A stretch of 64,000 nucleotides of DNA. It comes from an uncultured Eubacteriales bacterium (GTDB lineage: Bacteria > Bacillota > Clostridia > Oscillospirales > QAMX01). The notes under the pieces are model-generated. The model worked only from the letters and a program-made list of their open reading frames with translations. It searched no databases and was not told where the DNA came from. Below, piece after piece: positions 8,026 through 16,490 of this stretch (the stretch's first letter is position 1; each line of letters opens with the position of its first letter). The DNA lies in the NCBI GenBank assembly GCA_934546935.1, contig CAKTEH010000001.1, positions 124,001-188,000 on the forward strand, in the 5' to 3' direction. The position numbers and the translations under genes were made by a program.

Positions 8026-8789
8026 TGAAGGTAATACTGATTGCCCATACCCCGGCGCCGGAGGAAATTGTCGCTGCGGCGGCCAAAACCTGTTATTCCG
8101 CCCGGCCGGTGGAGACGGTTATGGAAAATCTTGACGGGGAGAGCGCCGCTTCGTTTGTGGAAATGTTGGCTTCGATTGGGCATGAAAGCCCGATTGAGCA
8201 TGCGTCGTTTACTTTTGCGATCGAAGGCGTTTCGCGTTCGCTTCTGGCGCAGATTACGCGCCACCGTATCGCATCTTTCAGTGTGCGCTCCCAGCGCTAT
8301 GTCTCTGAGCGGAAATTTGCTTATGTAACGCCGCCTCAGATTGCACTGGATCCGGAAGCAAATGCGGTTTATGAAGAAATTATGGAAGCGGAGCGCGCCG
8401 CTTATAATAAAATAACCGGGATCCTGCTTCAGCGTAAACTGGAGGCGCTGCCGGAAGCGGAGCGGGAGGACAAAACCCGCGTTGCCGCGCTGCGCAGGAG
8501 CGTAGGAGAGGATGCACGTTATGTACTGCCCAATGCCTGCTGTACGCAGATGGTTATGACGATGAATGCGCGGGAACTGAAGAATTTTTTCCGCCAGCGC
8601 TGCTGTATGCGCGCACAGTGGGAAATCCGTGAGCTGGCCACGCAGATGCTTTTTCAGGTGCGCGCTGTAGCGCCGGCGCTTTTTGCGGATGCGGGCCCGG
8701 CGTGCTTAAACGGCCCCTGCCCAGAGGGAAAGATGAGCTGCGGTCAGGCCGTGCAGGTGCGGAAGAAATTTAAAGAGGAAGAGCGGTGA
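8022..8789 (+). CDS. thyX: FAD-dependent thymidylate synthase ThyX
   Basis: About 255 residues. It carries the ThyX motif RHRxxSxxxxSxR ('RHRIASFSVRSQRY') and the C-terminal 'RQRCCMRAQWEIRELATQM'. ThyX converts dUMP to dTMP with methylene-THF and NAD(P)H. Unlike ThyA it releases THF rather than DHF, so the cell needs less dihydrofolate reductase. The start at 8022 overlaps the tagA stop. An ATG one codon later is equally possible, with GGAGG upstream. It is followed directly by tmk, the next step of dTTP synthesis. Confidence 0.95.
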   Translation: MMKVILIAHTPAPEEIVAAAAKTCYSARPVETVMENLDGESAASFVEMLASIGHESPIEHASFTFAIEGVSRSLLAQITRHRIASFSVRSQRYVSERKFAYVTPPQIALDPEANAVYEEIMEAERAAYNKITGILLQRKLEALPEAEREDKTRVAALRRSVGEDARYVLPNACCTQMVMTMNARELKNFFRQRCCMRAQWEIRELATQMLFQVRAVAPALFADAGPACLNGPCPEGKMSCGQAVQVRKKFKEEER

Positions 8790-8793
8790 GCGT

Positions 8794-9450
8794 ATGCCGG
8801 GGCGGCTGATTGTTTTAGAAGGCTGTGATGGAAGCGGGAAAAGCACGCAGCTTTCCCTTCTCGCCGGGCGGCTGAAAGCGCAGGGCGCCGCGCCCCGCAT
8901 GCTTTCCTACCCGGTATATGAAAGTGCGTCTTCGGCGCTTGTGCGCATGTATCTTTCCGGCGCATTTGGTTCCGATCCGGATGCTGTAAACCCTTATGCA
9001 GCGTCTTCGTTTTATGCGGTGGACCGCTGCGCCGATTTTCTTGCCAATTGGAAGCGGGATTATGATGCCGGCGCGCTGTTTATCTCTGGGCGCTATACAA
9101 CATCCAACGCGGTGCATCAGGGCGCAAAGCTTTCGGGCGCGGCACGGGCGGCCTATATGGATTGGCTGTTTGACTATGAATACCGGCTCCTCGGCCTGCC
9201 TGCGCCGGATTTGGTGGTTTTTCTGGATGTTCCGCCGGAACTTTCAATGGAGAATATCCGGAAGCGCGGTCTGCCGCGCGATATCCATGAAACGCGCGCC
9301 TATATTGAAAAAAGCCGCGAAAGCGCGCTCTTTGCCGCGGGACGCTATGGATGGATTGTGATTGACTGCGCGTGCGGCGGGGGAATGCGCCCGGCGGAGG
9401 CGATCTGCGGTGAAATTTTACAACATATAAAGGACCGGAATTTATGCTGA
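8794..9450 (+). CDS. tmk: Thymidylate kinase
   Basis: 218 residues with the P-loop 'EGCDGSGKST' at 9-18, 'SGRYTTSNAVHQGAKL' in place of the usual DR(Y/F) segment, and 'PDLVVFLDVPPELS'. It phosphorylates dTMP to dTDP. Four bases separate it from thyX, so substrate production and use are co-expressed. The DRYxxS motif reads 'GRYTTSN', and whether this retains full activity is not visible from sequence. The last seven bases overlap the next gene. Confidence 0.9.
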   Translation: MPGRLIVLEGCDGSGKSTQLSLLAGRLKAQGAAPRMLSYPVYESASSALVRMYLSGAFGSDPDAVNPYAASSFYAVDRCADFLANWKRDYDAGALFISGRYTTSNAVHQGAKLSGAARAAYMDWLFDYEYRLLGLPAPDLVVFLDVPPELSMENIRKRGLPRDIHETRAYIEKSRESALFAAGRYGWIVIDCACGGGMRPAEAICGEILQHIKDRNLC

Positions 9451-10334
9451 ATTTTAAGGAGGTCGCGCTGGAGGACCGGGCGATTCTGGAACCGGTGCTG
9501 CGTGCGCAGCCGTATAGAATCTGTGACCATTGTTTTGCATGCTTGTATATTTGGGAAAATACATATCCGGCGCAATTCTGCTTTGACGAGGATATTTTAT
9601 ATATTATGTATTCGTATCCAGATGGGAGTACGGCATACCAGCTCCCGTATTGTTCAGATGCCGCTCTGCCGGGCGCGATTGAAAAAATCCGCTTGCATGC
9701 CCAGGCGTCTGGACGGCAACTGAATCTGGTTACGCTCAATGAGGATCAGAAATGCAAGCTGGAATCGGCGCTGCCAGGCGCTTTTGTTTATATCCGGCAG
9801 CCGGATTATGCCGATTATATCTATAATGCGCAGGATCTGATCACCCTGCGCGGCCAGAAGTTTCATGCAAAGCGCAACTATATTAACCGTTTTATCCAGC
9901 AGTATCAGGGCCGGTTTGCATTTGAAGCGGCGGGCCCGGCCAATGCCGGGGAAATCCTGGCTTTTAATGCCCATTGGGATGAGGAAAACCAGGCCGGCGG
10001 CATCGCGGATGAGGCCAACGCCATCGACCGGGCGCTGCGGGACTTGGAGCGCATCGGCATGTTCGGAGTTGTGCTGCGGCTTGACGGGGAGATTGCGGCT
10101 TTTGCATTGGGTACGCGCCTGTGCGCGGATACTGTACTGGAGCAGATTGAAAAATCTGCCGGTATTACCGGCGGTTACCAGATGATCAACCAGGCTTTTG
10201 CCGAGCGCTTTGCCGCCGACTGCCTGTATATCAACCGGGAAGAGGATCTGGGAATTGAAGGGCTGCGCAAGGCGAAATTGTCGTATAACCCTGCCTATAT
10301 CAACATGCGCTACCGGGCGCTGTGGGCGTTGTGA
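9444..10334 (+). CDS. DUF2156-family protein (lysyl-phosphatidylglycerol synthase C-domain-like, GNAT fold)
   Basis: 296 residues, soluble. Features typical of DUF2156 are 'DHCFACLYIWENTYP' near the N-terminus, 'GQKFHAKRNYINRF' (about 135-148), and a C-terminal tract ending 'LYINREEDLGIEGLRKAKLSYNPAY'. The domain is related to aminoacyltransferases that use aminoacyl-tRNA, as in MprF, but this stand-alone form has no membrane part and its substrate is not established. It overlaps tmk by seven bases and the following gene by one base, so it is translationally coupled to both. Confidence 0.85.
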   Translation: MLNFKEVALEDRAILEPVLRAQPYRICDHCFACLYIWENTYPAQFCFDEDILYIMYSYPDGSTAYQLPYCSDAALPGAIEKIRLHAQASGRQLNLVTLNEDQKCKLESALPGAFVYIRQPDYADYIYNAQDLITLRGQKFHAKRNYINRFIQQYQGRFAFEAAGPANAGEILAFNAHWDEENQAGGIADEANAIDRALRDLERIGMFGVVLRLDGEIAAFALGTRLCADTVLEQIEKSAGITGGYQMINQAFAERFAADCLYINREEDLGIEGLRKAKLSYNPAYINMRYRALWAL

Positions 10335-10903
10335 TGGAAGAAATTTTGCTGGAAAAGAAAAAACTGCGTGAAGCACTGTTGCAGCAGCGACGGAATGCAG
10401 GGCGTGACGCCGCACAGGACATCCGGATTTTCTGTGCATTGACCGGGAGCACGCTCTGGCAGGAGGCGGAGCGTATGTTTGTTTACCTGCCGCTTGCCTG
10501 GGAAATTGATACGCAGGCGCTTATACGCATAGCTTTTGCGCAGGGAAAACAGGTTGCGGTGCCGGTCAGCGGGCCGGACGGCCAGATGGAGGCAGTGTAC
10601 ATTTATAGGCATACGCGGCTTCGGCCGGGACGATATGGAATTTTGGAACCGGAAACAGGCGGTGAAATCCTTTCGCCGCAGGATGCGTCTTTAATTATAG
10701 TTCCTGCGCTTGCTTTTGACCGCCGCGGTGTCCGGCTTGGCCGCGGTGGCGGGTATTACGACCGTTGGCTTGCCCGGACACGAGGCACCAGCGTAGGCTT
10801 GTGCTATGCGCAGTATCTGTTTACCTGCCTTCCGAGCCAGGCGCACGACCGGCGCGTCGATGCAATTTGTACGCAGGAGGGTATTTTATGGACAAAAAGC
10901 TGA
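10334..10903 (+). CDS. ygfA: 5-formyltetrahydrofolate cyclo-ligase
   Basis: 189 residues. The fold is shown by 'KKKLREALLQQRRN' at the N-terminus, 'VYLPLAWEIDT', 'GQMEAVYIY' and the active-site block 'VPALAFDRRGVRLGRGGGYYDRWLA'. The enzyme uses ATP to convert 5-formyl-THF to 5,10-methenyl-THF, returning storage folate to the active pool that feeds ThyX three genes upstream. The ATG at 10334 overlaps the previous stop (TGATG). A GTG four codons earlier is less likely. The gene overlaps the CPBP gene by 16 bases. Confidence 0.92.
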   Translation: MEEILLEKKKLREALLQQRRNAGRDAAQDIRIFCALTGSTLWQEAERMFVYLPLAWEIDTQALIRIAFAQGKQVAVPVSGPDGQMEAVYIYRHTRLRPGRYGILEPETGGEILSPQDASLIIVPALAFDRRGVRLGRGGGYYDRWLARTRGTSVGLCYAQYLFTCLPSQAHDRRVDAICTQEGILWTKS

Positions 10904-11799
10904 GCTCTTATGCCGGGTGGCTGGTGTATATCCCTATGTTGTTTATGTCCGTGTTTTATCTTCTGACATCTGGTTTTTTGCAAGAGGGTGGCGGCACGGG
11001 CGCTATTATCTGCGTTGCGGTGTGCATTTTTGTGGCTTTTTTCGGGACAAAGCTTGCGGCGAATTTTTACCGGCCGCTGCGCGCACAGGTACGCAAGCGT
11101 CCGTTTTGGGCTGCTCGCGTATATATCCCATTTATCGTGTGGGTATCGCTCAGCTGTGCACTGTTTGTGGTATTTTTGAATATCCTGACTTCGATTTTTG
11201 CCGGGACGCCATTCTGGGGGTTGACGGGTTTTTACCCTATGCTTATGGAAAATGTAACGGCGCATCCGGCTGCTTCGTTTTTCCTGCTGGTGTTGATGCC
11301 TGCCGTATTGGAAGAAGTGCTGCTGCGGGGGACGGTTTATCCGCTTTGTGAGCGGGAGGGTACGGCCGCCGCTGTGTTTTTTTCCGCGCTGGTGATGCCG
11401 CTTATGTATGTTTACCCGCAGGCGGCTATGGCGGGCCTGGTCATCGGCGGTGTGGGTGCAGTAGCGGGCTACATGACCGATGCGCTGTGTGCGGCTGTTG
11501 CGGTGCATCTTGCCTGCCGGACTGCGCTTTGGATCGGCGATTTTGCGGCTGCAAGTGAAGTCTTTATGGAATATGCGGGAATTTTTGTGTGTATCCTGCT
11601 GTTTTCCTTTTTTATCTGCGTATACCAGAGCCTGAGAAATTATGAGGGGCTTTTGCGGGACGAGCTGCTGCATCCGGCAAAGCCGGGCGCGGCGGATGCA
11701 ACGGTGAACCTGCGGCATTTGTTTTTAACGGCCGGATTTGGCTTGTTTGCTGCGACTTTTATTATCCGCTTTATTTCCATGATTGTCAGCTATTTGTAA
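10888..11799 (+). CDS. CPBP-family intramembrane glutamic endopeptidase
   Basis: 303 residues with about eight hydrophobic segments. The catalytic EExxxR motif is present as 'PAVLEEVLLRGTVYPL', and the later conserved helices carry 'GLVIGGVGAVAGYMTDAL' and 'AVAVHLACRTALW', with a histidine as in the ABI/Rce1 family. Bacterial members cleave membrane or signal substrates, and some confer bacteriocin immunity. The target here is unknown. The ATG at 10888 has AGGAGG seven bases upstream. The gene lies between folate and cell-wall genes in the same operon. Confidence 0.85.
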   Translation: MDKKLSSYAGWLVYIPMLFMSVFYLLTSGFLQEGGGTGAIICVAVCIFVAFFGTKLAANFYRPLRAQVRKRPFWAARVYIPFIVWVSLSCALFVVFLNILTSIFAGTPFWGLTGFYPMLMENVTAHPAASFFLLVLMPAVLEEVLLRGTVYPLCEREGTAAAVFFSALVMPLMYVYPQAAMAGLVIGGVGAVAGYMTDALCAAVAVHLACRTALWIGDFAAASEVFMEYAGIFVCILLFSFFICVYQSLRNYEGLLRDELLHPAKPGAADATVNLRHLFLTAGFGLFAATFIIRFISMIVSYL

Positions 11800-11835
11800 A
11801 GTGCTGTCAAACGTGACCGGAAAGGCAGGGAATTT

Positions 11836-13299
11836 ATGAATCACGAAGAAAATAAAAACCAGGAAGAGGCGTTTGCATCTGCGCAGGAGAATGCCTCCCG
11901 GCCCGCGGGAACCCCGGAAACGGATGCGGGAGGGCCTGCTCCGGATCTGCCGCATCCAGATGCGCCTGCCAGCGATGCGCTGGAAACGTTTGAAGAATAT
12001 GAACGCCGCTGGAGCCGTGCGGTGGAAAACCGTGCGGACGACTACCGGCGTGAGCGGGGAGGTCATGCCAAAAAAGAAAACCTGCTTGCGCGTTTGCAAC
12101 GGCAGGTAAGGGAAAACAGGCAGAGGAAGTTTGAAGCGGAACGGGAAGCTGAACGTATGGACTTTTCCGCGTTGGATGAGGATCTCGATTATTCAGATCA
12201 AAAGGTGGTGCGTGGCCTGCACCGCCGCCGCAGAATGCACCATGATTTTGGATATTCTTGTCTGACGGCGATTTTATATGCGGCCTTTATCCTGGGCGTA
12301 TCCATGTTTTGTGCCGGATTTATCATTATGTGCGCAAACGAGGTGTTTGCTTTTGTCAGGCCCGATGTAAACGCGGTTGTGGAAATCAACGAGGAGGACA
12401 GCTATGCTGTGGTGGCGGAAAAGTTGGAAGATGCGGGACTGATCGAACATCCCTGGCTGTTCCGGCTTTACTGTAATGTCTCCAACCCGACTTTCCGCAG
12501 CGGGAAATTTGAACTCAATGCAAATCTTGATTACAATGCGATGAAAAAAGCACTGACGCGCGTTTCCACTTACAGGGAGACGGTCTGGGTTACAATTCCA
12601 GAGGGGTATACTGCCCGGCAAATTGCCGACACGCTGGAAGAAAAGGGCGTCTGCACAGCACAGGATTTCCTGGATATGGCGGAAAACGGCGAGTTTGATT
12701 ATGATTTCCTTCCGCAAGTCAATGCGGATACGATCTGCAGGCTGGAAGGATACCTTTTCCCGGATACCTATCAGTTTTATGTTGGCGATGATCCGGAAAA
12801 TGTCGTCAGGAAGTTCTTAAATAACTTTGAGGTGCGTTTCACGGAAAAACTTGTTAACAGGACGGCCGATATGGGGCTGACTATGGGGGATGTAATGATT
12901 ATCGCTTCCATGATTGAACGTGAGGCAAAGCTTGACTACGAGCGGCCGATGATCGCTTCGGTTATTTTTAACCGTCTGAATGATCCGGCGACATTCCCTT
13001 ACCTGCAAATCGATGCGACTGTGCAGTACATCCTTGGCCGCGCGCCGACAAGCGAGGATCTTGCCGTCGACAGCCCTTATAATACCTATATAAATACCGG
13101 CCTGACGCCCGGGCCGATCTGCAATCCGGGTATTGATGCGATTACAGCGGTGCTTTATCCGGAGGACACGGATTACCATTATTATGTTGCCTGTGCCGAC
13201 GGGACGCATATTTTCTCCAGGACTTATGAGGAACACCAGAATGCAATTACACAGGCGCGTGCAACCTTTGAGGACGCTTCTGCTGCCCCTCAGGGTTAA
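11836..13299 (+). CDS. mltG: Endolytic peptidoglycan transglycosylase MltG
   Basis: 487 residues. An acidic, disordered cytoplasmic region (1-135) precedes one membrane helix at ~138-165 ('AAFILGVSMFCAGFIIMCA'). The extracellular YceG domain follows, with 'VTIPEGYTARQIADTLEEKG', 'LEGYLFPDTYQF', the catalytic glutamate in 'IIASMIEREAK' (about residue 360), and 'TGLTPGPICNPG'. MltG cuts nascent glycan strands and sets their length. The long N-terminal cytoplasmic extension is typical of Firmicutes copies. An AGGCAGGG ribosome-binding site precedes the ATG. Confidence 0.93.
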   Translation: MNHEENKNQEEAFASAQENASRPAGTPETDAGGPAPDLPHPDAPASDALETFEEYERRWSRAVENRADDYRRERGGHAKKENLLARLQRQVRENRQRKFEAEREAERMDFSALDEDLDYSDQKVVRGLHRRRRMHHDFGYSCLTAILYAAFILGVSMFCAGFIIMCANEVFAFVRPDVNAVVEINEEDSYAVVAEKLEDAGLIEHPWLFRLYCNVSNPTFRSGKFELNANLDYNAMKKALTRVSTYRETVWVTIPEGYTARQIADTLEEKGVCTAQDFLDMAENGEFDYDFLPQVNADTICRLEGYLFPDTYQFYVGDDPENVVRKFLNNFEVRFTEKLVNRTADMGLTMGDVMIIASMIEREAKLDYERPMIASVIFNRLNDPATFPYLQIDATVQYILGRAPTSEDLAVDSPYNTYINTGLTPGPICNPGIDAITAVLYPEDTDYHYYVACADGTHIFSRTYEEHQNAITQARATFEDASAAPQG

Positions 13300-13316
13300 A
13301 GCCCGGGTGAGGACCT

Positions 13317-14147
13317 ATGATAAAACGGTTTTTTAATTTGCTGACTGCATTGGTGCTGATCCTGACGGTTTTATCCGCCGCACTTTTCGCCTGGGCCCAT
13401 TTTGTGGAACCGGCAATGATCCGTGTTGATCAGGTCGATATCCTGACCGCAGGCCTGCGTCCTTCGGCGGACGGGCTGAAAATCGCCCTGTTTTCCGATA
13501 CGCATCTGGGTTTCGGCTTTGATGCGGAAAAGCTTGCGGATGCAGCGCGCCTGATAAATGAACAGGGGCCGGATCTTATCTGCTTTACCGGCGATCTTTA
13601 TGATGACTACTCGAAGTCCGGAGAAGAGGATATGGCGGTAATCCATGCGCTGGCGGGGTTAGAGGCGCCGCTTGGGAAATATGCGGTGCTGGGGAATCAT
13701 GATTATGGCCCGCAGGCGCAGAAACGCACGGATGAAATCCTGACAGCCGGCGGTTTTTCGGTTCTATATAATGAAAGCGTCCGGATGCCGGAATATGGCC
13801 TGCATCTTTTCGGGATGGACGACTGCATGTTTGGCGCGGGCGATGCCTCGGCTTATCGGGCGCAGGAAGAAAGCTGCAATATTGTTCTGTGCCATGAGCC
13901 GGATGTGTTTGATGGGATGCAGGATGTAGATTTGATGCTTTCCGGCCATACGCATGGTGGACAGGTGCGGCTTCCGCTTGTCGGCGCAGCGGCGCTTCCT
14001 GGCCTGGGGAAAAATTATGTCTCCGGCCTGTATGAAAAAGAAAGCGGGAAAATTTATGTAAACCGGGGGCTGGGTACGACAATCATGCAGCTGCGGCTTT
14101 TCTGTACACCGGAAATCACGATCCTGACCCTGAAAAATGCGAAATGA
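13317..14147 (+). CDS. Membrane-anchored calcineurin-like metallophosphoesterase
   Basis: 276 residues. An N-terminal signal anchor ('LLTALVLILTVLSAALFAWA') is followed by the metal-ligand motifs in order: 'LFSDTHLGF' (DxH), 'ICFTGDLYDD' (GDxxD), 'VLGNHDYG' (GNHD), 'IVLCHEPD' and 'LSGHTHGGQVR' (GHTH). It resembles the YkuE/YaeI subfamily of extracytoplasmic phosphodiesterases, some of which act on lipid or wall precursors. The substrate cannot be read from sequence. It is the last gene of the operon and is followed by a terminator. Confidence 0.87.
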   Translation: MIKRFFNLLTALVLILTVLSAALFAWAHFVEPAMIRVDQVDILTAGLRPSADGLKIALFSDTHLGFGFDAEKLADAARLINEQGPDLICFTGDLYDDYSKSGEEDMAVIHALAGLEAPLGKYAVLGNHDYGPQAQKRTDEILTAGGFSVLYNESVRMPEYGLHLFGMDDCMFGAGDASAYRAQEESCNIVLCHEPDVFDGMQDVDLMLSGHTHGGQVRLPLVGAAALPGLGKNYVSGLYEKESGKIYVNRGLGTTIMQLRLFCTPEITILTLKNAK

Positions 14148-14170
14148 GTACGCTGGCTTTGCAGCCTGGA

Positions 14171-14200
14171 AAAGCGGCGGGATCGTTCCCGCTGCTTTTT
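14171..14200 (+). terminator. Terminator of the tagA-mltG operon
   Basis: AAAGCGGCGGGA pairs with TCCCGCTGCTTT around TCGT, with one G-T wobble, and is followed by T residues. Confidence 0.85.
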
Positions 14201-14287
14201 GCAGGTCACGGATACGGAACTGTGGGAAATGTATGGAAAAAACGCAGGAAAAAGACAAAATTTATGAGAAAATATTGCAGAAAACTA

Positions 14288-14316
14288 TTGACAAGCTTGT
14301 CTTATGGGTTTATACT
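14288..14316 (+). promoter_or_regulatory. Promoter reading toward the S10 ribosomal cluster
   Basis: TTGACA (14288-14293), 17-base spacer, TATACT (14311-14316). It is the best promoter match between the upstream terminator and rpsJ, and would give a leader of about 425 bases. Confidence 0.75.
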
Positions 14317-14347
14317 ATATAAGCTTGTGAAAACAGGCGTGGTATAG

Positions 14348-14612
14348 GTGCGCCATGAAAGTGCCAGTGCGATGAAGCTGGAGATTGCTCGTATCCATAC
14401 GAGGTAACTTCGGCAGAGTATGTCCGCACACCGCGTAAGTTGCGGTGAATATGACGGGCGGCTAGAATAGTGTAAAACGCGCGTACGCATGCGCATGGTT
14501 GGATGCGGACCTACACGTGGTTGAAAAGGCCGGGACTTGTGCCGAGCTTTTAGCCTGCGTTTTATGACCTGTAAAGCCAGTCGAGAAACTTGAAGCACAA
14601 AACCGGTTTTTA
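14348..14612 (+). ncRNA. Structured RNA-like tract upstream of rpsJ, identity unresolved
   Basis: No plausible coding frame is present, but nested helices are visible: GTGCG 14348-14352 with CGCAC 14425-14429; TGCC 14362-14365 with GGCA 14412-14415; GAAG 14374-14377 with CTTC 14408-14411; CTCGTAT 14388-14394 with ATACGAG 14397-14403; CACCGC 14429-14434 with GCGGTG 14442-14447. The 5' GTGCG agrees with the group II intron start consensus GUGYG, and the fold could be a domain I remnant. No catalytic domain V hairpin or intron-encoded protein is present. It may instead be a long autoregulatory leader or an independent RNA. Confidence 0.5.
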
Positions 14613-14658
14613 TAATGTGCAGTTTTTCAACACACGGCGCGGTTGCAATATTCTATGC

Positions 14659-14730
14659 CGTACTGATCTTCCGCCGGAAATAACAATATAAATACTAAAA
14701 AGCACGACCCGGCGGACAGCAGAAAGTACG
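14659..14730 (+). promoter_or_regulatory. Two-part stem immediately ahead of rpsJ
   Basis: CGTACT (14659-14664) pairs with AGTACG (14725-14730), and TCCGCCGG (14670-14677) with CCGGCGGA (14709-14716). The stem ends 17 bases before the rpsJ start, just before the Shine-Dalgarno. The position suits ribosomal-protein feedback on the S10 operon. The function is inferred from position only. Confidence 0.5.
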
Positions 14731-14747
14731 TGCAGGAAGGAAAAAAC

Positions 14748-15053
14748 ATGGAAAAAATCAGAGTGCGTCTAAAAGCGTATGACCATCAGCTGATCGACCA
14801 GAGCGCCGAGCGGATCGTAGAGACCGCAAAGCGTACCGGCTCCGCAGTATCGGGCCCGATCCCGCTGCCGACCCACAAGGAGGTTGTAACGATCCTGCGT
14901 GCTGTCCATAAGTATAAAGACAGCCGTGAACAGTTCGAGCGCCGCACCCACAAACGTCTGATCGACATATCCAACCCCTCGCAGAAGACCGTCGAGGCAT
15001 TAATGAGCCTTGATCTTCCAGCGGGCGTAGATATTGAGATAAAAGTAATCTGA
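14748..15053 (+). CDS. rpsJ: 30S ribosomal protein S10
   Basis: 101 residues, the usual length. 'KIRVRLKAYDHQLIDQSAERIVETAK' style N-terminus and 'THKRLIDISNPSQKTVEAL' near the C-terminus identify S10, which sits in the 30S head and doubles as NusE in transcription antitermination. The ATG at 14748 follows AGGAAGG. It is the first gene of the S10-spc-alpha cluster. Confidence 0.97.
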   Translation: MEKIRVRLKAYDHQLIDQSAERIVETAKRTGSAVSGPIPLPTHKEVVTILRAVHKYKDSREQFERRTHKRLIDISNPSQKTVEALMSLDLPAGVDIEIKVI

Positions 15054-15073
15054 GGACGCAACGCGTTCGCAGC

Positions 15074-15115
15074 GGCCGGCTTTGTCCGGCCAAAGGTCAA
15101 GTTGGCAGCGCCAAC
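15074..15115 (+). promoter_or_regulatory. Tandem stem-loops between rpsJ and rplC
   Basis: GGCCGG/CCGGCC (15074-15091) and GTTGGC/GCCAAC (15101-15115) occupy the 89-base gap, the widest between genes in the S10 part of the cluster. Neither has a T-run, so they look like RNA-processing, stability or protein-binding elements, not terminators. Confidence 0.45.
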
Positions 15116-15142
15116 CAATAACCACAAGGAGGAAACTTAAGC

Positions 15143-15841
15143 ATGAAGAAGGCAATCATCGGCAGAAAAGTGGGCATGACCCAGATTTTCACCGAAGAGG
15201 GCAAGGTGATCCCTGTAACGGTTATCGAAGCGGGCCCGTGCACCGTGATCCAGAAGAAGATCGCGGAAAAGGACGGCTACGATGCAGTTCAGCTGGGATT
15301 CGAGGATGTGCCGGCAAGAAAGCTCAACAAGCCGGAACTCGGCCATCTCAAAGCCGCCGGAGAAGACATCAAAAAGTACCTCAAGGAGTTTAAACTTGAG
15401 GACTGCACGCCGTATAATGCAGGCGACGTCCTGCTCGCCGACGTATTCGCCGAAGGCGATTTTGTCGATGTAACCGGTATTTCCAAAGGTAAAGGCTACG
15501 CCGGCGTCGTTAAGCGCTGGGGCCAGCATGTCCAGAACCATACGCACGGCGTCGGCCCTGTCCATCGCAGCGTTGGTTCCATGGGCGCCAACTCCGATCC
15601 GGCCCGCGTAATGCCCGGCAAGAAAATGCCCGGCCATATGGGCGTGGAGCAGGTTACTGTGCAGAACCTGCGCGTTGCGAAGGTGGATCCGGATCTCAAC
15701 CTGATCGCCATCTGCGGCGCCGTCCCCGGTCCGCGCGGCGGCATTGTTTACATTAAAGATACGGTTAAAACCCATAAGGTCAAGAACACACAGGCCCAGC
15801 CGGCAAGCGTTAACCCGCAGAAGGCTTCGGCCAGACGCTAA
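15143..15841 (+). CDS. rplC: 50S ribosomal protein L3
   Basis: 232 residues. 'IIGRKVGMTQIFTEEGKVIP' opens the protein, and 'GKGYAGVVKRWG' plus 'GHMGVEQVTVQNLRV' are L3 signatures. L3 starts 50S assembly near the 3' end of 23S rRNA. A ~20-residue Ala/Gln/Pro tail follows the conserved core. AGGAGG precedes the ATG. Confidence 0.97.
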   Translation: MKKAIIGRKVGMTQIFTEEGKVIPVTVIEAGPCTVIQKKIAEKDGYDAVQLGFEDVPARKLNKPELGHLKAAGEDIKKYLKEFKLEDCTPYNAGDVLLADVFAEGDFVDVTGISKGKGYAGVVKRWGQHVQNHTHGVGPVHRSVGSMGANSDPARVMPGKKMPGHMGVEQVTVQNLRVAKVDPDLNLIAICGAVPGPRGGIVYIKDTVKTHKVKNTQAQPASVNPQKASARR

Positions 15842-15860
15842 AGAAAGGAGAGTTTGAACC

Positions 15861-16490
15861 ATGCCTAAGGCGAATGTTTATGACATGACCGGAAAGGTCG
15901 TCGGCGAAATCGAACTTTCCGAATCCATTTTCGGTCTTGAACCGAATGCAGTTGCAATTCATGCTGCTGTTAAAAATCACCTGGCCAACTGCCGCCAGGG
16001 TACGCAGAGTGCGCTGACCCGCGCCGAGGTCTCCGGCGGCGGCCGCAAGCCGTGGCGCCAGAAAGGCACTGGCCGCGCGCGCCAGGGATCGACCCGCTCC
16101 CCGCAGTGGACGCACGGCGGCGTCGCGTTTGCCCCGAAGCCCAGGACGTATACCTACCGTCTGAATAAGAAGTATAAGCGCCTGGCCCTGTGCTCTGCGC
16201 TCAGCTCCAAGGCCCTTGCCGAGGATATTATCGTAATCGACAACCTCAATTGCGATGAGATTAAAACGAAAAACATCGTTTCCATGCTCAACGCACTTGG
16301 CGCAGGCGACTGCAAGAGTCTGATCGTCACCCCTGAGGTCCGCCGCAATGTTGTCCTTTCGGCACGCAATATCCCCGGCGTTGTCACGACCCTCGCCAAC
16401 ACCATTAACGTCTATGATATTATGAACGCCGACAAGTTCATCGTAGACCGTGCTGCCGTCGATGTAATCCAGGAGGTGTTTGGAAAATGA
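15861..16490 (+). CDS. rplD: 50S ribosomal protein L4
   Basis: 209 residues with the conserved 23S-binding loop 'GRKPWRQKGTGRARQGSTRS'. L4 lines the peptide exit tunnel and, in some bacteria, represses its own operon through the S10 leader. Its start lies 20 bases after rplC, and its stop overlaps the rplW ATG by four bases. Confidence 0.97.
   Translation: MPKANVYDMTGKVVGEIELSESIFGLEPNAVAIHAAVKNHLANCRQGTQSALTRAEVSGGGRKPWRQKGTGRARQGSTRSPQWTHGGVAFAPKPRTYTYRLNKKYKRLALCSALSSKALAEDIIVIDNLNCDEIKTKNIVSMLNALGAGDCKSLIVTPEVRRNVVLSARNIPGVVTTLANTINVYDIMNADKFIVDRAAVDVIQEVFGK

Noticed and set aside
10804..11718. Minus-strand 304-codon frame opposite the CPBP gene
   Set aside because: His/Arg/Gln-rich composition typical of an antisense shadow. 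The plus-strand protein has clear membrane helices and the EExxxR motif.
14348..14612. RNase P, tmRNA, SRP or 6S RNA identity for the pre-rpsJ tract
   Set aside because: Diagnostic conserved blocks of these RNAs (for example GAGGAAAGTCC of RNase P or GGAAGGAAGCAGC of SRP) are absent.
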